Positions 39,707 to 49,231 of a stretch of DNA of 64,000 nt are shown here, piece by piece (the stretch's first letter is position 1; the number at the start of each line of letters is the position of its first letter). The notes beneath the pieces were generated by a model, which saw only the letters and a program-made list of their open reading frames with translations, was not told the DNA's origin and did no database searches. Location: the NCBI RefSeq assembly GCF_000814845.2, contig NZ_CP010431.2, positions 3,100,001 through 3,164,000 on the forward strand. Direction: 5' to 3'. Source of the DNA: Pandoraea sputorum. Lineage in GTDB: Bacteria > Pseudomonadota > Gammaproteobacteria > Burkholderiales > Burkholderiaceae. The position numbers and the translations under genes were made by a program.

Positions 39707-39754
39707 GCAGGTGCGGTACGAACCGGTCCGGGTGTCTGCGCGACGCCCGGACGG

Positions 39755-40777
39755 TCAGGCCTTGGAAAGTAAGGCCTTGATGTTACAGCACCGGCGCGCG
39801 GTCGTAGAAATAGATCCCGTGGGGGAGCGTCCGACCGGAATGGTGTTGATCAGCTTGCGCGACGCCAGATCGATGATGCCGACCTTGCGCGCCCAACGGA
39901 ACGTCACCCACAGTTGCTTCTTGTCGGCGGTCAGTTCCATATCGTCCGGTCCCGGCAGCAGCCCGGTGATGTTGCCGACATTGGTCAGCGACTCCTGATC
40001 GATGATGCTGATCGTGCTCGACACGCGGTTCGAGATCAGCACATGCTTGCCGTCGGCCAGCGAACGGAAGTTGTGCGCGCCCTTGCCCGTCGGAATCGTC
40101 TTCACGACCTTCTGGTTACGCCAGTCGACCACGGCCGCGTAGTCCGCACCGGTCATGCCCACGAGCAAATACTTGTCGTTCGGCGTGAGCCACACACCGG
40201 CCGGGCTATCGCCGACCTTCATCTTCCAGATCACCTTTTGGGTCGCCAGATCGATGGCAGCGACTTCATTCGATTCCTGCAACGAAATGAAGACAAGCTT
40301 GCTGTCCTGCGTGAACACCAGATGGCTCGGCATTTTCTTGATCGGAATGCGCTGCGCCACGCTCAGATTCTTGCCGTCGAAGCGATAGACGTCCACCCGG
40401 TCCAGACGCAGCGCGTTCGCCACGAACCACTTCTTGTCCGGCGAAAAACCGATCTGGTATGGATCTTCGATGTTCTCGATCTTGCGCTGGATCTGCCCCG
40501 TCTTCGGATCGAGGAAGACGAGATTGTTACCGACCGAGTTGGCAACGATGAGCGACTGGTTGTCCGGCGTGGCCATCAGGTGGTGCGGCTCTTTGCCGAC
40601 GGGGAACGTCTGAACGACCTTCTGCGTGGCCTTGTCGATCAGGCTGACACTCGCATCGGCCGAATTGAGCACGACCACGACGCTGTCGGGCGCAGGCGTC
40701 GCAGCCCGCACGGGACCGGCCAGCGCCGCCAGACCGAAGGAAGCCGCCAGACTGGCAGCGATCAGAAGTTTGCGCAT
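39755..40777 (-). CDS. Periplasmic beta-propeller (YVTN-repeat) protein, C-terminus probably frameshifted
   Basis: 340 residues as read. Signal peptide MRKLLIAASLAASFGLAALA to VRA. Then seven or so YVTN-type blades with repeats such as VSLIDKATQKVVQTFPVGKE, HHLMATPDNQSLIVANSVGN and ISIIDQESLTNVGNITGLLP, typical of cytochrome-cd1-like and surface-layer propellers. After IPVGRSP the frame reads TGSISTTARRCC. If one C is added in the C5 run (minus strand, 39825-39821), the protein continues HGIYFYDRAPVL and stops at 39783, the usual family ending. Either a sequence error or a real frameshift. Role unknown. Confidence 0.85.
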   Translation of the reverse strand: MRKLLIAASLAASFGLAALAGPVRAATPAPDSVVVVLNSADASVSLIDKATQKVVQTFPVGKEPHHLMATPDNQSLIVANSVGNNLVFLDPKTGQIQRKIENIEDPYQIGFSPDKKWFVANALRLDRVDVYRFDGKNLSVAQRIPIKKMPSHLVFTQDSKLVFISLQESNEVAAIDLATQKVIWKMKVGDSPAGVWLTPNDKYLLVGMTGADYAAVVDWRNQKVVKTIPTGKGAHNFRSLADGKHVLISNRVSSTISIIDQESLTNVGNITGLLPGPDDMELTADKKQLWVTFRWARKVGIIDLASRKLINTIPVGRSPTGSISTTARRCCNIKALLSKA

Positions 40778-40995
40778 TACGGAGTCTCTCGAAAATCGCT
40801 CGGAAAAGTCCCGCTATTGTAGGCCGGGAACGCGCTACCAACCCGCATCCTGCGGACTTTTTTGATCAGGCGAAACACAATTCCAACACTTCATGACGCA
40901 ACGCAAACGGTCGCGAAGATTGGAGACGAATCAGTGACAAAAATGGCGTCCGGCACGACTGCCAGACGCCACAGAATGTCCACGTCTCACAGCCC

Positions 40996-43900
40996 TCAGC
41001 GCTGCAACGCTTCCCAGACCTTGTGCAAACGTTTCACCGACACCGGCATGGGCGTGCGCAACTCCTGCGCGAAGAGCGACACCCGCAGCTCTTCGAGCAG
41101 CCAGCGGAACTCGTCGAGCCGTGCGTCGTGCGAGTCACGGCGTTGAGAGGTCGCCCGTTGCCAGTTCTGAAGCAGCGGCCCGAGTTCGCTCATGGCGCGG
41201 GCGTCGCGCGTCGGATCGGCCTTGAGCTTGTCGATGCGCCCCGCCATCGCCTTCAGATAACGCGGGAAGTGCGCCAACTGTGCATAAGGCGTGTCGATGA
41301 GAAAACGCTTGCCGATCAGGCGTTGCAACTGCGCCGTCATATCGGCGTGCGCCTGCGCGAACGGTTTGGCCTGCGCCAGCTTCTTCTGGAGCGCAGCGTA
41401 CTCGGTGAGGATCTGTCCGGCGAGCCGGGCAATTTCCTGTGCGAGCAACGTCAGACGGCCCCGCCCTTCGTCCTTGCGCGCGACGAACGACGCGTTATCG
41501 CCCGGCCACGGCAGTTGCAGGCAGGCCCGCTCCAGCGACAGATCGACGATCTGGTCGCGCAGTTCTTCCTGCGTACCCAGCCCCATGTACTGCATCGCCA
41601 TCTGCTGCAAGCCGGGGATGTTCTTCTCGAGATACTTCACCTGTTCGCGCAGTTGAATGGCGAAAAGACGTCGCAGCCCGGCGCGATGCTGGCGCTGCGC
41701 CTCGTCCGGATCGTCGAAGACCTCAAGATCGCAATGGTCGCCACGGTCGACCAACGCCGGGTAGCCGAACAGCGTCTGCCCGCCCCGACGAATCTCCAGC
41801 ATCTCCGGCAACTCGCCAAAGCTCCAGGTGGTGAGATTGTCGTAGCGACCGGGTTCGACGGCGGCGGCCGGGGCAGCACCTTGCACCGGCGACTTGCCAC
41901 CCTCCTTGCCTGCCTTGCCCCCTTCGGACGCCTGTCCCCCCTTCGGCACGCCGCCCGCTTGCGACTCGGCGGCGACGTTGCCCGTGGGCGTCGCGCCGCT
42001 CCTGGCTGCGATTTGCTGGAACGTGCGTTGCGCCTGCTGGCCGAGTTCGGCCCGCAGTTGCGCCAGATTGCGTCCCATGCCGAGCTGACGGCCGTGCTCG
42101 TCGATCACCTTGAAGTTCATCGACAAATGCGCCGGGAGCATTTCGAGCTTGAAGTCGCTCGACTTGAGCATGACGCCGGTCAACTCACGCGCGTCGGCCA
42201 TCAGCGCATCGAGCAGCGCGCCCTGACCGAACGTCGCCCGGTCGAGGAAGCCCGCAGCGTACTCCGGCAGCGGTACGAAGTGGCGACGCAGCTTCTGCGG
42301 CAGCGACTTCATCAGCAGATGCGCCTTTTCCTTGAGCATTCCGGGCACGAGCCACTCGCAACGGCGTGCATCGACCTGATTGAGCGCATAGAGCGGCACA
42401 GCGAGCGTCACGCCGTCGCGCGGCGAGCCCGGCTCGAAGTGGTAGGTCAGCGCCATCTCTACGCCTGCGATAACCGTCTTCTTCGGGAACAGATCGGTCG
42501 TCACCCCTGCCGCCTCGTGACGCATGAGATCGTCGCGCACGAGGTAGAGCAGCTTGGGCGATCCCTTGGCCGTCTCCCGATACCAATGCTCGAAACTCGC
42601 GCCGTCGTACAAATCGGCGGGCACGTGAGCGTCGTAGAACGCGTAGATCAGTTCGTCGTCGACGAGCACGTCCTGACGGCGCGACTTGTGTTCAAGCTGT
42701 TCGATGTCCGCAATAAGCTTGCGGTTATGAGCGAAGAACGGGAGCTTCGTCTCCCATTCGCCTTCCACCAGAGCACTGCGCAGGAAGATTTCCCGCGCGC
42801 GACGCGGATCGCGCGGACCGAAGTTCATGCGTCGACGCGCGTAGATCGTCAGGCCGTACAACGTGCCACGCTCATAAGCGGTGACCTGCGCGGGCTTCTT
42901 CTCCCAGTGCGCGTCGGACAGCGACGTCTTCACCAGATGCTTGCCCACGCGCTCGATCCACTCGGGCTCGATGCGAGCAATGCAGCGCGCGTAAAGACGA
43001 CTGGTCTCCACCAACTCGCCTGCCATCACCCAGCGTCCAGCCTTCTTCACCAGCGACGAGCCCGGCCAGATGTGAAACTTGATGCCGTGTGCGCCGAGGA
43101 AGTGCGGATCGTCGTCGGCCTTGCAGCCGATGTTGCCGAGCAGACCCGCGAGTAGTGCCAGATGCACTTGCTCATAGGTGGCTTCCGATTCGTTCAGACG
43201 CCAGCCCTGCTCGCGCACCACGGTGAGCAACTGGCTATGGACGTCGCGCCATTCGCGCAGACGCAACTGCGACAGGAAGTTCTCCCGGCAGGCTTGCGCC
43301 AGCAGCCGGTTGGACTTTTTGTGCGCAATCGCCTCTTCGAACCACTTCCAGATCTTGATCCACGACAGGAACTCGGACTTTTCGTCGGCGAACTTCTTGT
43401 GCGCGTTGTCGGCGGCGTCCTGCGCTTCGATGGGCCGATCGCGGGGGTCCTGTACCGCCAGACCGCTCGCGATGATGAGCACCTCGCGCAGCGACTGCTG
43501 GTCGCGCGCGGCAAGAATCATGCGGCCCACGCGCGGATCGAGCGGCAGACGCGCCAGTTCGCGCCCAAGTGGCGTCAACTGGTTGGTGTCGTCGACCGCA
43601 CCCAGTTCGTTCAGCAGTTGGTATCCGTCGGCGATGGCGCGCCCCGGCGGCGGTTCGATGAACGGGAATTCCTCGACCTTGGCCAGTCGCAACGACTGCA
43701 TGCGCAAAATGACCGCAGCCAGCGACGAGCGCAGGATTTCCGGGTCAGTGAAGCGCGCACGCGACTGGAAGTCGGTTTCGTCATAGAGACGGATGCAAAT
43801 GCCGTCTGCGACACGACCGCATCGCCCGGCCCGTTGGTTGGCCGCCGCCTGCGAGATCGACTCGATCTGCAGTTGCTCGACCTTGTTGCGGTACGAGTAG

Positions 43901-45210
43901 CGCTTCACGCGCGCGGTACCGGCGTCGACCACATAGCGGATGCCGGGCACGGTCAGCGACGTTTCCGCAACGTTGGTCGCGAGCACGATGCGTCGCGCGT
44001 TGGATGGCTTGAACACGCGCTCCTGATCGGTCGCGGACAGACGCGCGAACAGCGGCAGAATTTCGGTGTGCGGCGGATGGTGCTTGCGCAGCGACTCAGC
44101 CGCTTCGCGAATCTCGCGCTCACCGGGCAGGAAGACGAGCACGTCGCCCGAGCCTTCGCGACAGAGCTCGTCGACCGCGTCGACGATGCCGTCCATCAGA
44201 TCGCGCTCCCGGTCTCTCGCGCTGGCGCGGCTGCCCTCGCGGCCTTCGGCGTTGGCAATGCGCACATCGTCCTGAATCGGGCGGTAGCGCACCTCCACCG
44301 GATAGAGACGACCGCTCACTTCGATGACCGGCGCGGGACGCAGCGTCTCGCCCTCGCCTGAGCCGAAATGGCGGGCGAAACGGTCGGCGTCGATGGTCGC
44401 CGAGGTGATGATGACCTTCAGATCCGGGCGACGCGGCAGCAGTTGCTTGAGGTAGCCGAGCAGAAAGTCGATGTTCAGACTGCGCTCGTGCGCTTCGTCG
44501 ATGATGAGGGTGTCGTACGCACGCAACAGCGGGTCGGTCTGCGTCTCGGCGAGCAGAATCCCGTCCGTCATCAATTTGACGGACGCGCCGTTGGAAAGCG
44601 TGTCGTTGAACCGGACCTTGAAGCCGACGATTTCGCCCAGCGGCGAGTTCAGTTCGTCGGCAATGCGACGCGCGGTGGCCGATGCAGCAATCCTTCGCGG
44701 CTGGGTGTGGCCGATGAGACCGGTGCCGCCTGCGCCCAGACCACGCCCGAGTTCGAGACAGATCTTGGGCAACTGGGTCGTTTTCCCCGAGCCGGTTTCC
44801 CCACTGACGATCACGACCTGATGGCCAGCAATGGCGCGGGCGATCTCCTCGCGCCGGCCGGAGACCGGCAGCGCTTCGGGGAACTGAATCTCGGGCACGC
44901 GGTTGGCGGCGGCCTGTCGGGCGGCAAGCCGCTGCGCGTCAAGCGCGGCGCGCTCAGCGGGCGACAAGCGGCGCGAGGCGTCGCCCCGGCCACCCTGCTC
45001 GCCCTGCCCGCCCGGTTGGCGCGCACTGCGTCCACCGCCCTGTGCGGCGTTCGTCGCCGACGTTTGCGGCTTGCGCGGCTCGGCCGGATTGACCGATTTT
45101 TTGGGGTTATGAGTTTGCGCGGTGCCCGATGTTTGGGCACGCGTCTGCCCCGGCGCCGTCACTTTCGGCTTCGGGGGCTTAGATTGTCGATTTCGTTCAT
45201 CACTTGCCAT
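40996..45210 (-). CDS. hrpA: ATP-dependent RNA helicase HrpA
   Basis: 1404 residues, DEAH-box helicase. A 100-residue Lys/Gln/Pro/Gly-rich N-terminus precedes Walker A VSGETGSGKTTQLPKICLEL, DEAH motif LIIDEAHERSLNIDFLLGYL, motif III IITSATIDADRFARHF and motif VI QRAGRCGRVADGICIRLYDE. The HA2/OB-fold and long HrpA-specific C-terminal region (about 600-1400) match the E. coli protein in order (AYERGTLYGLTIYARRRMNF; EFRWLLEELRVSLFAQELRT at the end). An Ala/Gly/Lys-rich insertion occurs near residue 1050. HrpA acts on mRNA and can resolve stalled ribosomes. Divergent from argA. Confidence 0.97.
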   Translation of the reverse strand: MASDERNRQSKPPKPKVTAPGQTRAQTSGTAQTHNPKKSVNPAEPRKPQTSATNAAQGGGRSARQPGGQGEQGGRGDASRRLSPAERAALDAQRLAARQAAANRVPEIQFPEALPVSGRREEIARAIAGHQVVIVSGETGSGKTTQLPKICLELGRGLGAGGTGLIGHTQPRRIAASATARRIADELNSPLGEIVGFKVRFNDTLSNGASVKLMTDGILLAETQTDPLLRAYDTLIIDEAHERSLNIDFLLGYLKQLLPRRPDLKVIITSATIDADRFARHFGSGEGETLRPAPVIEVSGRLYPVEVRYRPIQDDVRIANAEGREGSRASARDRERDLMDGIVDAVDELCREGSGDVLVFLPGEREIREAAESLRKHHPPHTEILPLFARLSATDQERVFKPSNARRIVLATNVAETSLTVPGIRYVVDAGTARVKRYSYRNKVEQLQIESISQAAANQRAGRCGRVADGICIRLYDETDFQSRARFTDPEILRSSLAAVILRMQSLRLAKVEEFPFIEPPPGRAIADGYQLLNELGAVDDTNQLTPLGRELARLPLDPRVGRMILAARDQQSLREVLIIASGLAVQDPRDRPIEAQDAADNAHKKFADEKSEFLSWIKIWKWFEEAIAHKKSNRLLAQACRENFLSQLRLREWRDVHSQLLTVVREQGWRLNESEATYEQVHLALLAGLLGNIGCKADDDPHFLGAHGIKFHIWPGSSLVKKAGRWVMAGELVETSRLYARCIARIEPEWIERVGKHLVKTSLSDAHWEKKPAQVTAYERGTLYGLTIYARRRMNFGPRDPRRAREIFLRSALVEGEWETKLPFFAHNRKLIADIEQLEHKSRRQDVLVDDELIYAFYDAHVPADLYDGASFEHWYRETAKGSPKLLYLVRDDLMRHEAAGVTTDLFPKKTVIAGVEMALTYHFEPGSPRDGVTLAVPLYALNQVDARRCEWLVPGMLKEKAHLLMKSLPQKLRRHFVPLPEYAAGFLDRATFGQGALLDALMADARELTGVMLKSSDFKLEMLPAHLSMNFKVIDEHGRQLGMGRNLAQLRAELGQQAQRTFQQIAARSGATPTGNVAAESQAGGVPKGGQASEGGKAGKEGGKSPVQGAAPAAAVEPGRYDNLTTWSFGELPEMLEIRRGGQTLFGYPALVDRGDHCDLEVFDDPDEAQRQHRAGLRRLFAIQLREQVKYLEKNIPGLQQMAMQYMGLGTQEELRDQIVDLSLERACLQLPWPGDNASFVARKDEGRGRLTLLAQEIARLAGQILTEYAALQKKLAQAKPFAQAHADMTAQLQRLIGKRFLIDTPYAQLAHFPRYLKAMAGRIDKLKADPTRDARAMSELGPLLQNWQRATSQRRDSHDARLDEFRWLLEELRVSLFAQELRTPMPVSVKRLHKVWEALQR

Positions 45211-45254
45211 GGGCGCGCATTATATAATCTGCGCATGTTTGCGCACGTACACCC

Positions 45255-46604
45255 ATGCTGACCGAACCCGACCCCGCCCTACAAGACGAAGAGACCGCCC
45301 ATCAAGCCCAGTTCGTGGACTGGCTGCGCTCGGTCGCTCCTTACATCCATGCCTTCCGTGACAAGACCTTTGTGGTCGCCTTTGGCGGCGAACTGGTCGC
45401 GGCCGGTGGACTCGACTCCCTGATTCAGGACGTCGCGCTGCTGTGCGCCATGGGCATGCACATCGTGCTGGTGCACGGCTCGCGACCCCAGGTCGAGGAG
45501 CAGATGCGCCTGCGACATATCGAATCGCACTTTGCTCAGCAGTTGCGCATCACGGATGCCGCTGCGCTCGAAGCGGTGAAGGAAGCTGCGGGCGAACTGC
45601 GTCTGGATATCGAGGCATCGATCAGCCAGGGGCTGCCAAACACGCCCATGGGCAACGCGCGCATCAGCGTCGTGTCGGGTAACTTCGTGACCGGCCGCCC
45701 GGTCGGCATCGTCGACGGCGTGGACTTCCAGCACACGGGCGTGGTCCGCAAGGTCGACGCCGAGTCGATACGCCTGTCGCTCGCGAACGGCAAGATCGTG
45801 CTGCTCTCGCCGCTCGGCTTCTCGCCGACCGGCCAGTCGTTCAATCTGACGATGGAAGACGTGGCATCGTCCGCTGCCATCGCTTTGCGCGCGGACAAGC
45901 TGATCTTCATCACCGAGACGCCTGGCGTTCTCAACGAATACAACGAGTTGCAGCGCGAACTGACGTTGGAAGACGCCCAGCGCATGCAGTCTCAGGGCAC
46001 CATCGACCGCGACTCGGCCTTCTATCTGAAGTACGCCACGCGCGCCTGCCGCGCCGGCGTAGGCCGCGCCCACATCGTACCGTTCTCGCTCGACGGCAGC
46101 ATGCTGCTCGAACTCTTCTCGCACGATGGCGTGGGCACGATGATCTCGTACGAGAATCTGGAAAGCCTGCGCGAAGCGACCATCGACGACGTCGGCGGTA
46201 TTCTGCAACTCATCGAACCGCTGGAGTCGGACGGCACACTGGTGCGCCGCGGCCGCCATCAGCTCGAACGCGACATCGACCACTTCTCGGTCATCGAGCA
46301 CGATGGACGCCTCTTCGGTTGCGCAGCGCTCTATCCGTACCCCTCCGAGCGCATCGGCGAGATGGCCTGCCTGACGGTCGATCCGGAAGCGCAAGGCTCT
46401 GGCGACGGCGAGCGTCTGCTCAAACACATCGAGCAACGCGCCCGCGCCCGAGGTCTGGAACGCCTGTTCGTGCTTACGACCCGCACGGAACACTGGTTCC
46501 TCAAACGCGGTTTCGTCAAAGCAGGTGTCGACGATCTGCCCGCCGACCGCCGCCGCCTCTACAACTGGCAGCGCCGCTCGCTGGTGCTCATCAAGAAACT
46601 GTAA
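45255..46604 (+). CDS. argA: N-acetylglutamate synthase (arginine biosynthesis)
   Basis: 449 residues. An amino-acid-kinase-like domain comes first (TFVVAFGGELVAAGGLDSLI, MGMHIVLVHGSRPQVEEQM) and a GNAT domain last (about 310-449: REATIDDVGGILQLIEPLES, YPSERIGEMACLTVDPEAQG, GLERLFVLTTRTEHWFLKRG). This is the classical ArgA form: acetyl-CoA plus L-glutamate to N-acetylglutamate, normally feedback-inhibited by arginine. A TATAAT at 45223-45228 in the short gap to the divergent hrpA could be its -10. Confidence 0.96.
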   Translation: MLTEPDPALQDEETAHQAQFVDWLRSVAPYIHAFRDKTFVVAFGGELVAAGGLDSLIQDVALLCAMGMHIVLVHGSRPQVEEQMRLRHIESHFAQQLRITDAAALEAVKEAAGELRLDIEASISQGLPNTPMGNARISVVSGNFVTGRPVGIVDGVDFQHTGVVRKVDAESIRLSLANGKIVLLSPLGFSPTGQSFNLTMEDVASSAAIALRADKLIFITETPGVLNEYNELQRELTLEDAQRMQSQGTIDRDSAFYLKYATRACRAGVGRAHIVPFSLDGSMLLELFSHDGVGTMISYENLESLREATIDDVGGILQLIEPLESDGTLVRRGRHQLERDIDHFSVIEHDGRLFGCAALYPYPSERIGEMACLTVDPEAQGSGDGERLLKHIEQRARARGLERLFVLTTRTEHWFLKRGFVKAGVDDLPADRRRLYNWQRRSLVLIKKL

Positions 46605-46796
46605 ACAAGGCGGGCAGGTCCCGCGTGACGCTCGGTCCAATCCCTTGCATCCCGCGCCCCTGCCCCCATATCCGGTTTTCGGCCGCCGCCGTTGGTCCTC
46701 GGGACGTGACTTTCGCGAGTTTCCGCTCGCCCCCTCCCGTGAACAACGCGCTGCCCCCATTCACACTACACTCGACGATCACGAAGGAGTTCCCTC

Positions 46797-47072
46797 ATGG
46801 CCCGCATGGTTCAATGCATCAAACTCGGCACCGAAGCCGAAGGTCTCGATTTCCCCCCCATGCCCGGTGAACTCGGCAAACGCCTGTGGGAAAGCGTCTC
46901 GAAAGAAGCCTGGGCCGGATGGCTCAAGCAACAAACCATGCTCATCAACGAGAACCGCCTGAACATGGCCGATCCCCGCGCCCGTCAGTACCTCGTGAAG
47001 CAAACCGAGAAGTACTTCTTCGGGGACGGCGCCGATGTCGCGCAAGGCTACGTGCCGCCGCCCTCCGAGTGA
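46797..47072 (+). CDS. yggX: Fe(II)-trafficking protein YggX
   Basis: 91 residues, the normal length, with GAAGGAG before the [23 protein letters not shown] carries the conserved Cys7; [20 protein letters not shown] and [20 protein letters not shown] are near-identical to the family. It protects iron-sulfur clusters and aids iron handling under oxidative stress. It follows argA by 192 bases on the same strand. Confidence 0.97.
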   Translation: MARMVQCIKLGTEAEGLDFPPMPGELGKRLWESVSKEAWAGWLKQQTMLINENRLNMADPRARQYLVKQTEKYFFGDGADVAQGYVPPPSE

Positions 47073-47093
47073 GCCAAAACCTCCCTCCGGGCA

Positions 47094-47274
47094 GATCGGC
47101 ACCCTATTCCGGCGCTCAGACATAGACCCAACTCGCTCCAGAACAGGGTACCGATCCGCCCCTCATACGTCCTCAGTGCTTCCTCTCGGGACGTATGGGA
47201 CAACGACAAAGGGCACATGCCGTCACTCGGCATGTGCCCTTTGTCTATGCCGCTGATCACCCGATGTGCGGGTG
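47094..47274. other. Run of four hairpins downstream of yggX
   Basis: In order: imperfect 16-bp arms 47094-47109 and 47141-47156 (14 of 16 pair); CATACGTCC/GGACGTATG at 47164-47197; a perfect 17-bp stem, 47206-47222 with 47228-47244, whose outer bases ACAAA/TTTGT give it terminator character both ways; and CACCCG/CGGGTG at 47258-47274. The third most likely terminates yggX and the convergent zinc-ribbon gene. The others are unexplained; a small structured RNA or a palindromic insertion is possible. Confidence 0.65.
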
Positions 47275-47302
47275 TCGGCAGTCCATCTCTGCCATCTCAG
47301 CG

Positions 47303-48376
47303 TTATGCGGGATTCGCCTGCGATTGCGGATCGGCATTCACGCCCGTCGACCGCGCGCCACACTGATGGCAGAAATGCGCAAACGCATTTTTGCGCGTCT
47401 TGCACGTGCCGCAATGGTCGAAAAGACAGATGCCGCAGTGCACGCAGTAGTCGCGCGTCGGATCGTCCAGTTTCACCGCCCTCTCACACCCCGGACACAC
47501 CGACTTCGCCAGCCTTGCCTGCGCCAGATCGTATGACAGTGTCTTGCGACGCTGCTCGTCCGGCAACTGCTCTTCCGCCTTTTGTCGCGCCAGATATCGC
47601 TGCAGCGAAACAATGGCGTATCGACCAATCAGCACCGTCAGCACTATCCCGACGAGATACCGCACATAGCCGCCATAGTCCGGCAGGTACGGCACCAACT
47701 CGACGAAGAACGCGAACAGCGCGAAGAAGATGAAGCCCCAGACGAATGGCCACCACGTACTCTTGCGCTGACGCACGAATAACCAACCACCAATCGCCAG
47801 CAATGGCAGAGTCAGCGCCAGGCGGATACCGAAGACCTTGAGCTCCTGCGAGCGCTGAATCGCCGCCAGTTGCTCACCTGCCGTCACGTCGAGTGCGACG
47901 CGCGCTGTACGGGCGGCCTGCACGGCACGCTGAGCATCCAACTGCTTCGATTCGAGCGTGTCGACCTGCGTTTGCGCATCGCGCTCCGCTGTCTTGAGCG
48001 CATCGAGGGCACGGGTGCGGGAGACGAGTTCGGCGTCCTGACTGGCCTGCGCCGTCGCGGTTCGCGTTGCCACCCAGTCGTTGAACGACTCGCGCGCATT
48101 GCGATAGGCGGTACTGCGCGCCTTGAGCTGCAAACGCGCGGTCTCCAACTGCGCGCCGACGTCTTCCTGCTTCGTCTGCGCCTGTTTGATCGCGGCGTCG
48201 GCACGTTCGGCCTGCGCCCGGTCAATGAAGGAATCGAGTGTCGGCGCGGGTGCTACGCCCGGCAATTTGTCGACGACAAGACCGCCCAGCCCGATGAGGA
48301 ACGCCGCGAACAACACGGCGATCAGCCATAGGCCACGGCGGAACCAGGTTTCGGGGAGACGACGCGATCCAGCCAT
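47303..48376 (-). CDS. Membrane coiled-coil protein with C-terminal zinc ribbons
   Basis: 357 residues. A membrane segment at about 15-36 (LWLIAVLFAAFLIGLGGLVV), a periplasmic coiled coil of about 50-175 (Ala/Gln/Arg/Glu-rich heptads), three membrane segments at about 180-200, 208-228 and 238-255, then a cytoplasmic tail with nine Cys: 294, 297, 311, 314, 317, 322, 325, 336, 339. These pair as C-x2-C units of a double zinc ribbon (SVCPGCERAVKLDD, CVHCGICLFDHCGTCKTRKN, HFCHQCGA). Seen in related Burkholderiaceae as an uncharacterised protein. It could sense an envelope signal and relay it inside; this is inference. Confidence 0.75.
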   Translation of the reverse strand: MAGSRRLPETWFRRGLWLIAVLFAAFLIGLGGLVVDKLPGVAPAPTLDSFIDRAQAERADAAIKQAQTKQEDVGAQLETARLQLKARSTAYRNARESFNDWVATRTATAQASQDAELVSRTRALDALKTAERDAQTQVDTLESKQLDAQRAVQAARTARVALDVTAGEQLAAIQRSQELKVFGIRLALTLPLLAIGGWLFVRQRKSTWWPFVWGFIFFALFAFFVELVPYLPDYGGYVRYLVGIVLTVLIGRYAIVSLQRYLARQKAEEQLPDEQRRKTLSYDLAQARLAKSVCPGCERAVKLDDPTRDYCVHCGICLFDHCGTCKTRKNAFAHFCHQCGARSTGVNADPQSQANPA

Positions 48377-48391
48377 CCTGCCCTCCCGGGA

Positions 48392-49084
48392 TCAGTTCTT
48401 ATAGTCGATGGTGCGTACGCCTTCGGGCGTACCCATGAGCGTAATATCCGCGCCGCGTTGCGCAAACAGACCGACCGTCACCACGCCGGGAATCTGGTTG
48501 ACCTTGGTCTCGAACGCGACCGGGTCGAGAATCTGCAACCCATGCACGTCGAGAATAGCGCAACCGTTGTCGGTCATGTACGGGCTGCCGTCGGCACGCA
48601 CGCGCGCCTGCGGCTTGCCGCCCAGCGCTTCGAGCGCGCGAGCGACACTTGCCTGCGCCATCGGAATCACTTCGACCGGCAGCGGGAAGACGCCGAGCAC
48701 GGCGACCTCTTTGGAGGCATCGACCACGCAGACGAATTCCTTCGCCACCGAAGCGACGATCTTCTCGCGCGTAAGTGCGCCGCCACCGCCCTTGACCATG
48801 TGGCCGAGCGCATTGATTTCGTCGGCACCGTCGACGTAGACGGGCAGGCTGTCGATCTGGTTGAGATCGAACACTTCGATGCCATGCTTGCGCAGACGCT
48901 CGGTGCTCGCTTCGGAACTGGAGACCGCGCCGCGATACCGGCCCTTATGGGCGGCGAGCGCGTCGATGAAGCAATTAGCGGTGGACCCGGTGCCCACGCC
49001 GATCACGCTGCCCTCGGGCACGTGTTGATTCACATAGTCGGCAGCAGCCTGGCCGACCAGGCGTTTGAGTTCGTCCTGGGTCAT
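48392..49084 (-). CDS. rpiA: Ribose-5-phosphate isomerase A
   Basis: 230 residues from ATG 49084 ([20 protein letters not shown]); the longer frame to 49198 has no support. Phosphate-binding [30 protein letters not shown], active-site [20 protein letters not shown] with ALTREKIVA, and the C-terminal [20 protein letters not shown] are all conserved. It interconverts ribose 5-phosphate and ribulose 5-phosphate in the non-oxidative pentose phosphate pathway, as does tal, the divergent neighbour. Confidence 0.97.
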   Translation of the reverse strand: MTQDELKRLVGQAAADYVNQHVPEGSVIGVGTGSTANCFIDALAAHKGRYRGAVSSSEASTERLRKHGIEVFDLNQIDSLPVYVDGADEINALGHMVKGGGGALTREKIVASVAKEFVCVVDASKEVAVLGVFPLPVEVIPMAQASVARALEALGGKPQARVRADGSPYMTDNGCAILDVHGLQILDPVAFETKVNQIPGVVTVGLFAQRGADITLMGTPEGVRTIDYKN

Positions 49085-49231
49085 GGGGAATTCCGGCAAA
49101 GTTTGGTAAAGTCGGAAGTTTACCGGAGTCGGGCGTGACGCGCCGTTTTTCGTCATCCCGTCGCCGTCTTGCTGTTCCGGCCCCGCGCCGGATGTCATGT
49201 CACGCAGTGCTTATCTCGCAAGGCCGCTCTC

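Noticed and set aside
41023..44361. Long plus-strand open frames
   Set aside because: Antisense shadows of hrpA; no family features.
45279..46760. 493-codon minus-strand open frame
   Set aside because: Antisense shadow of argA.
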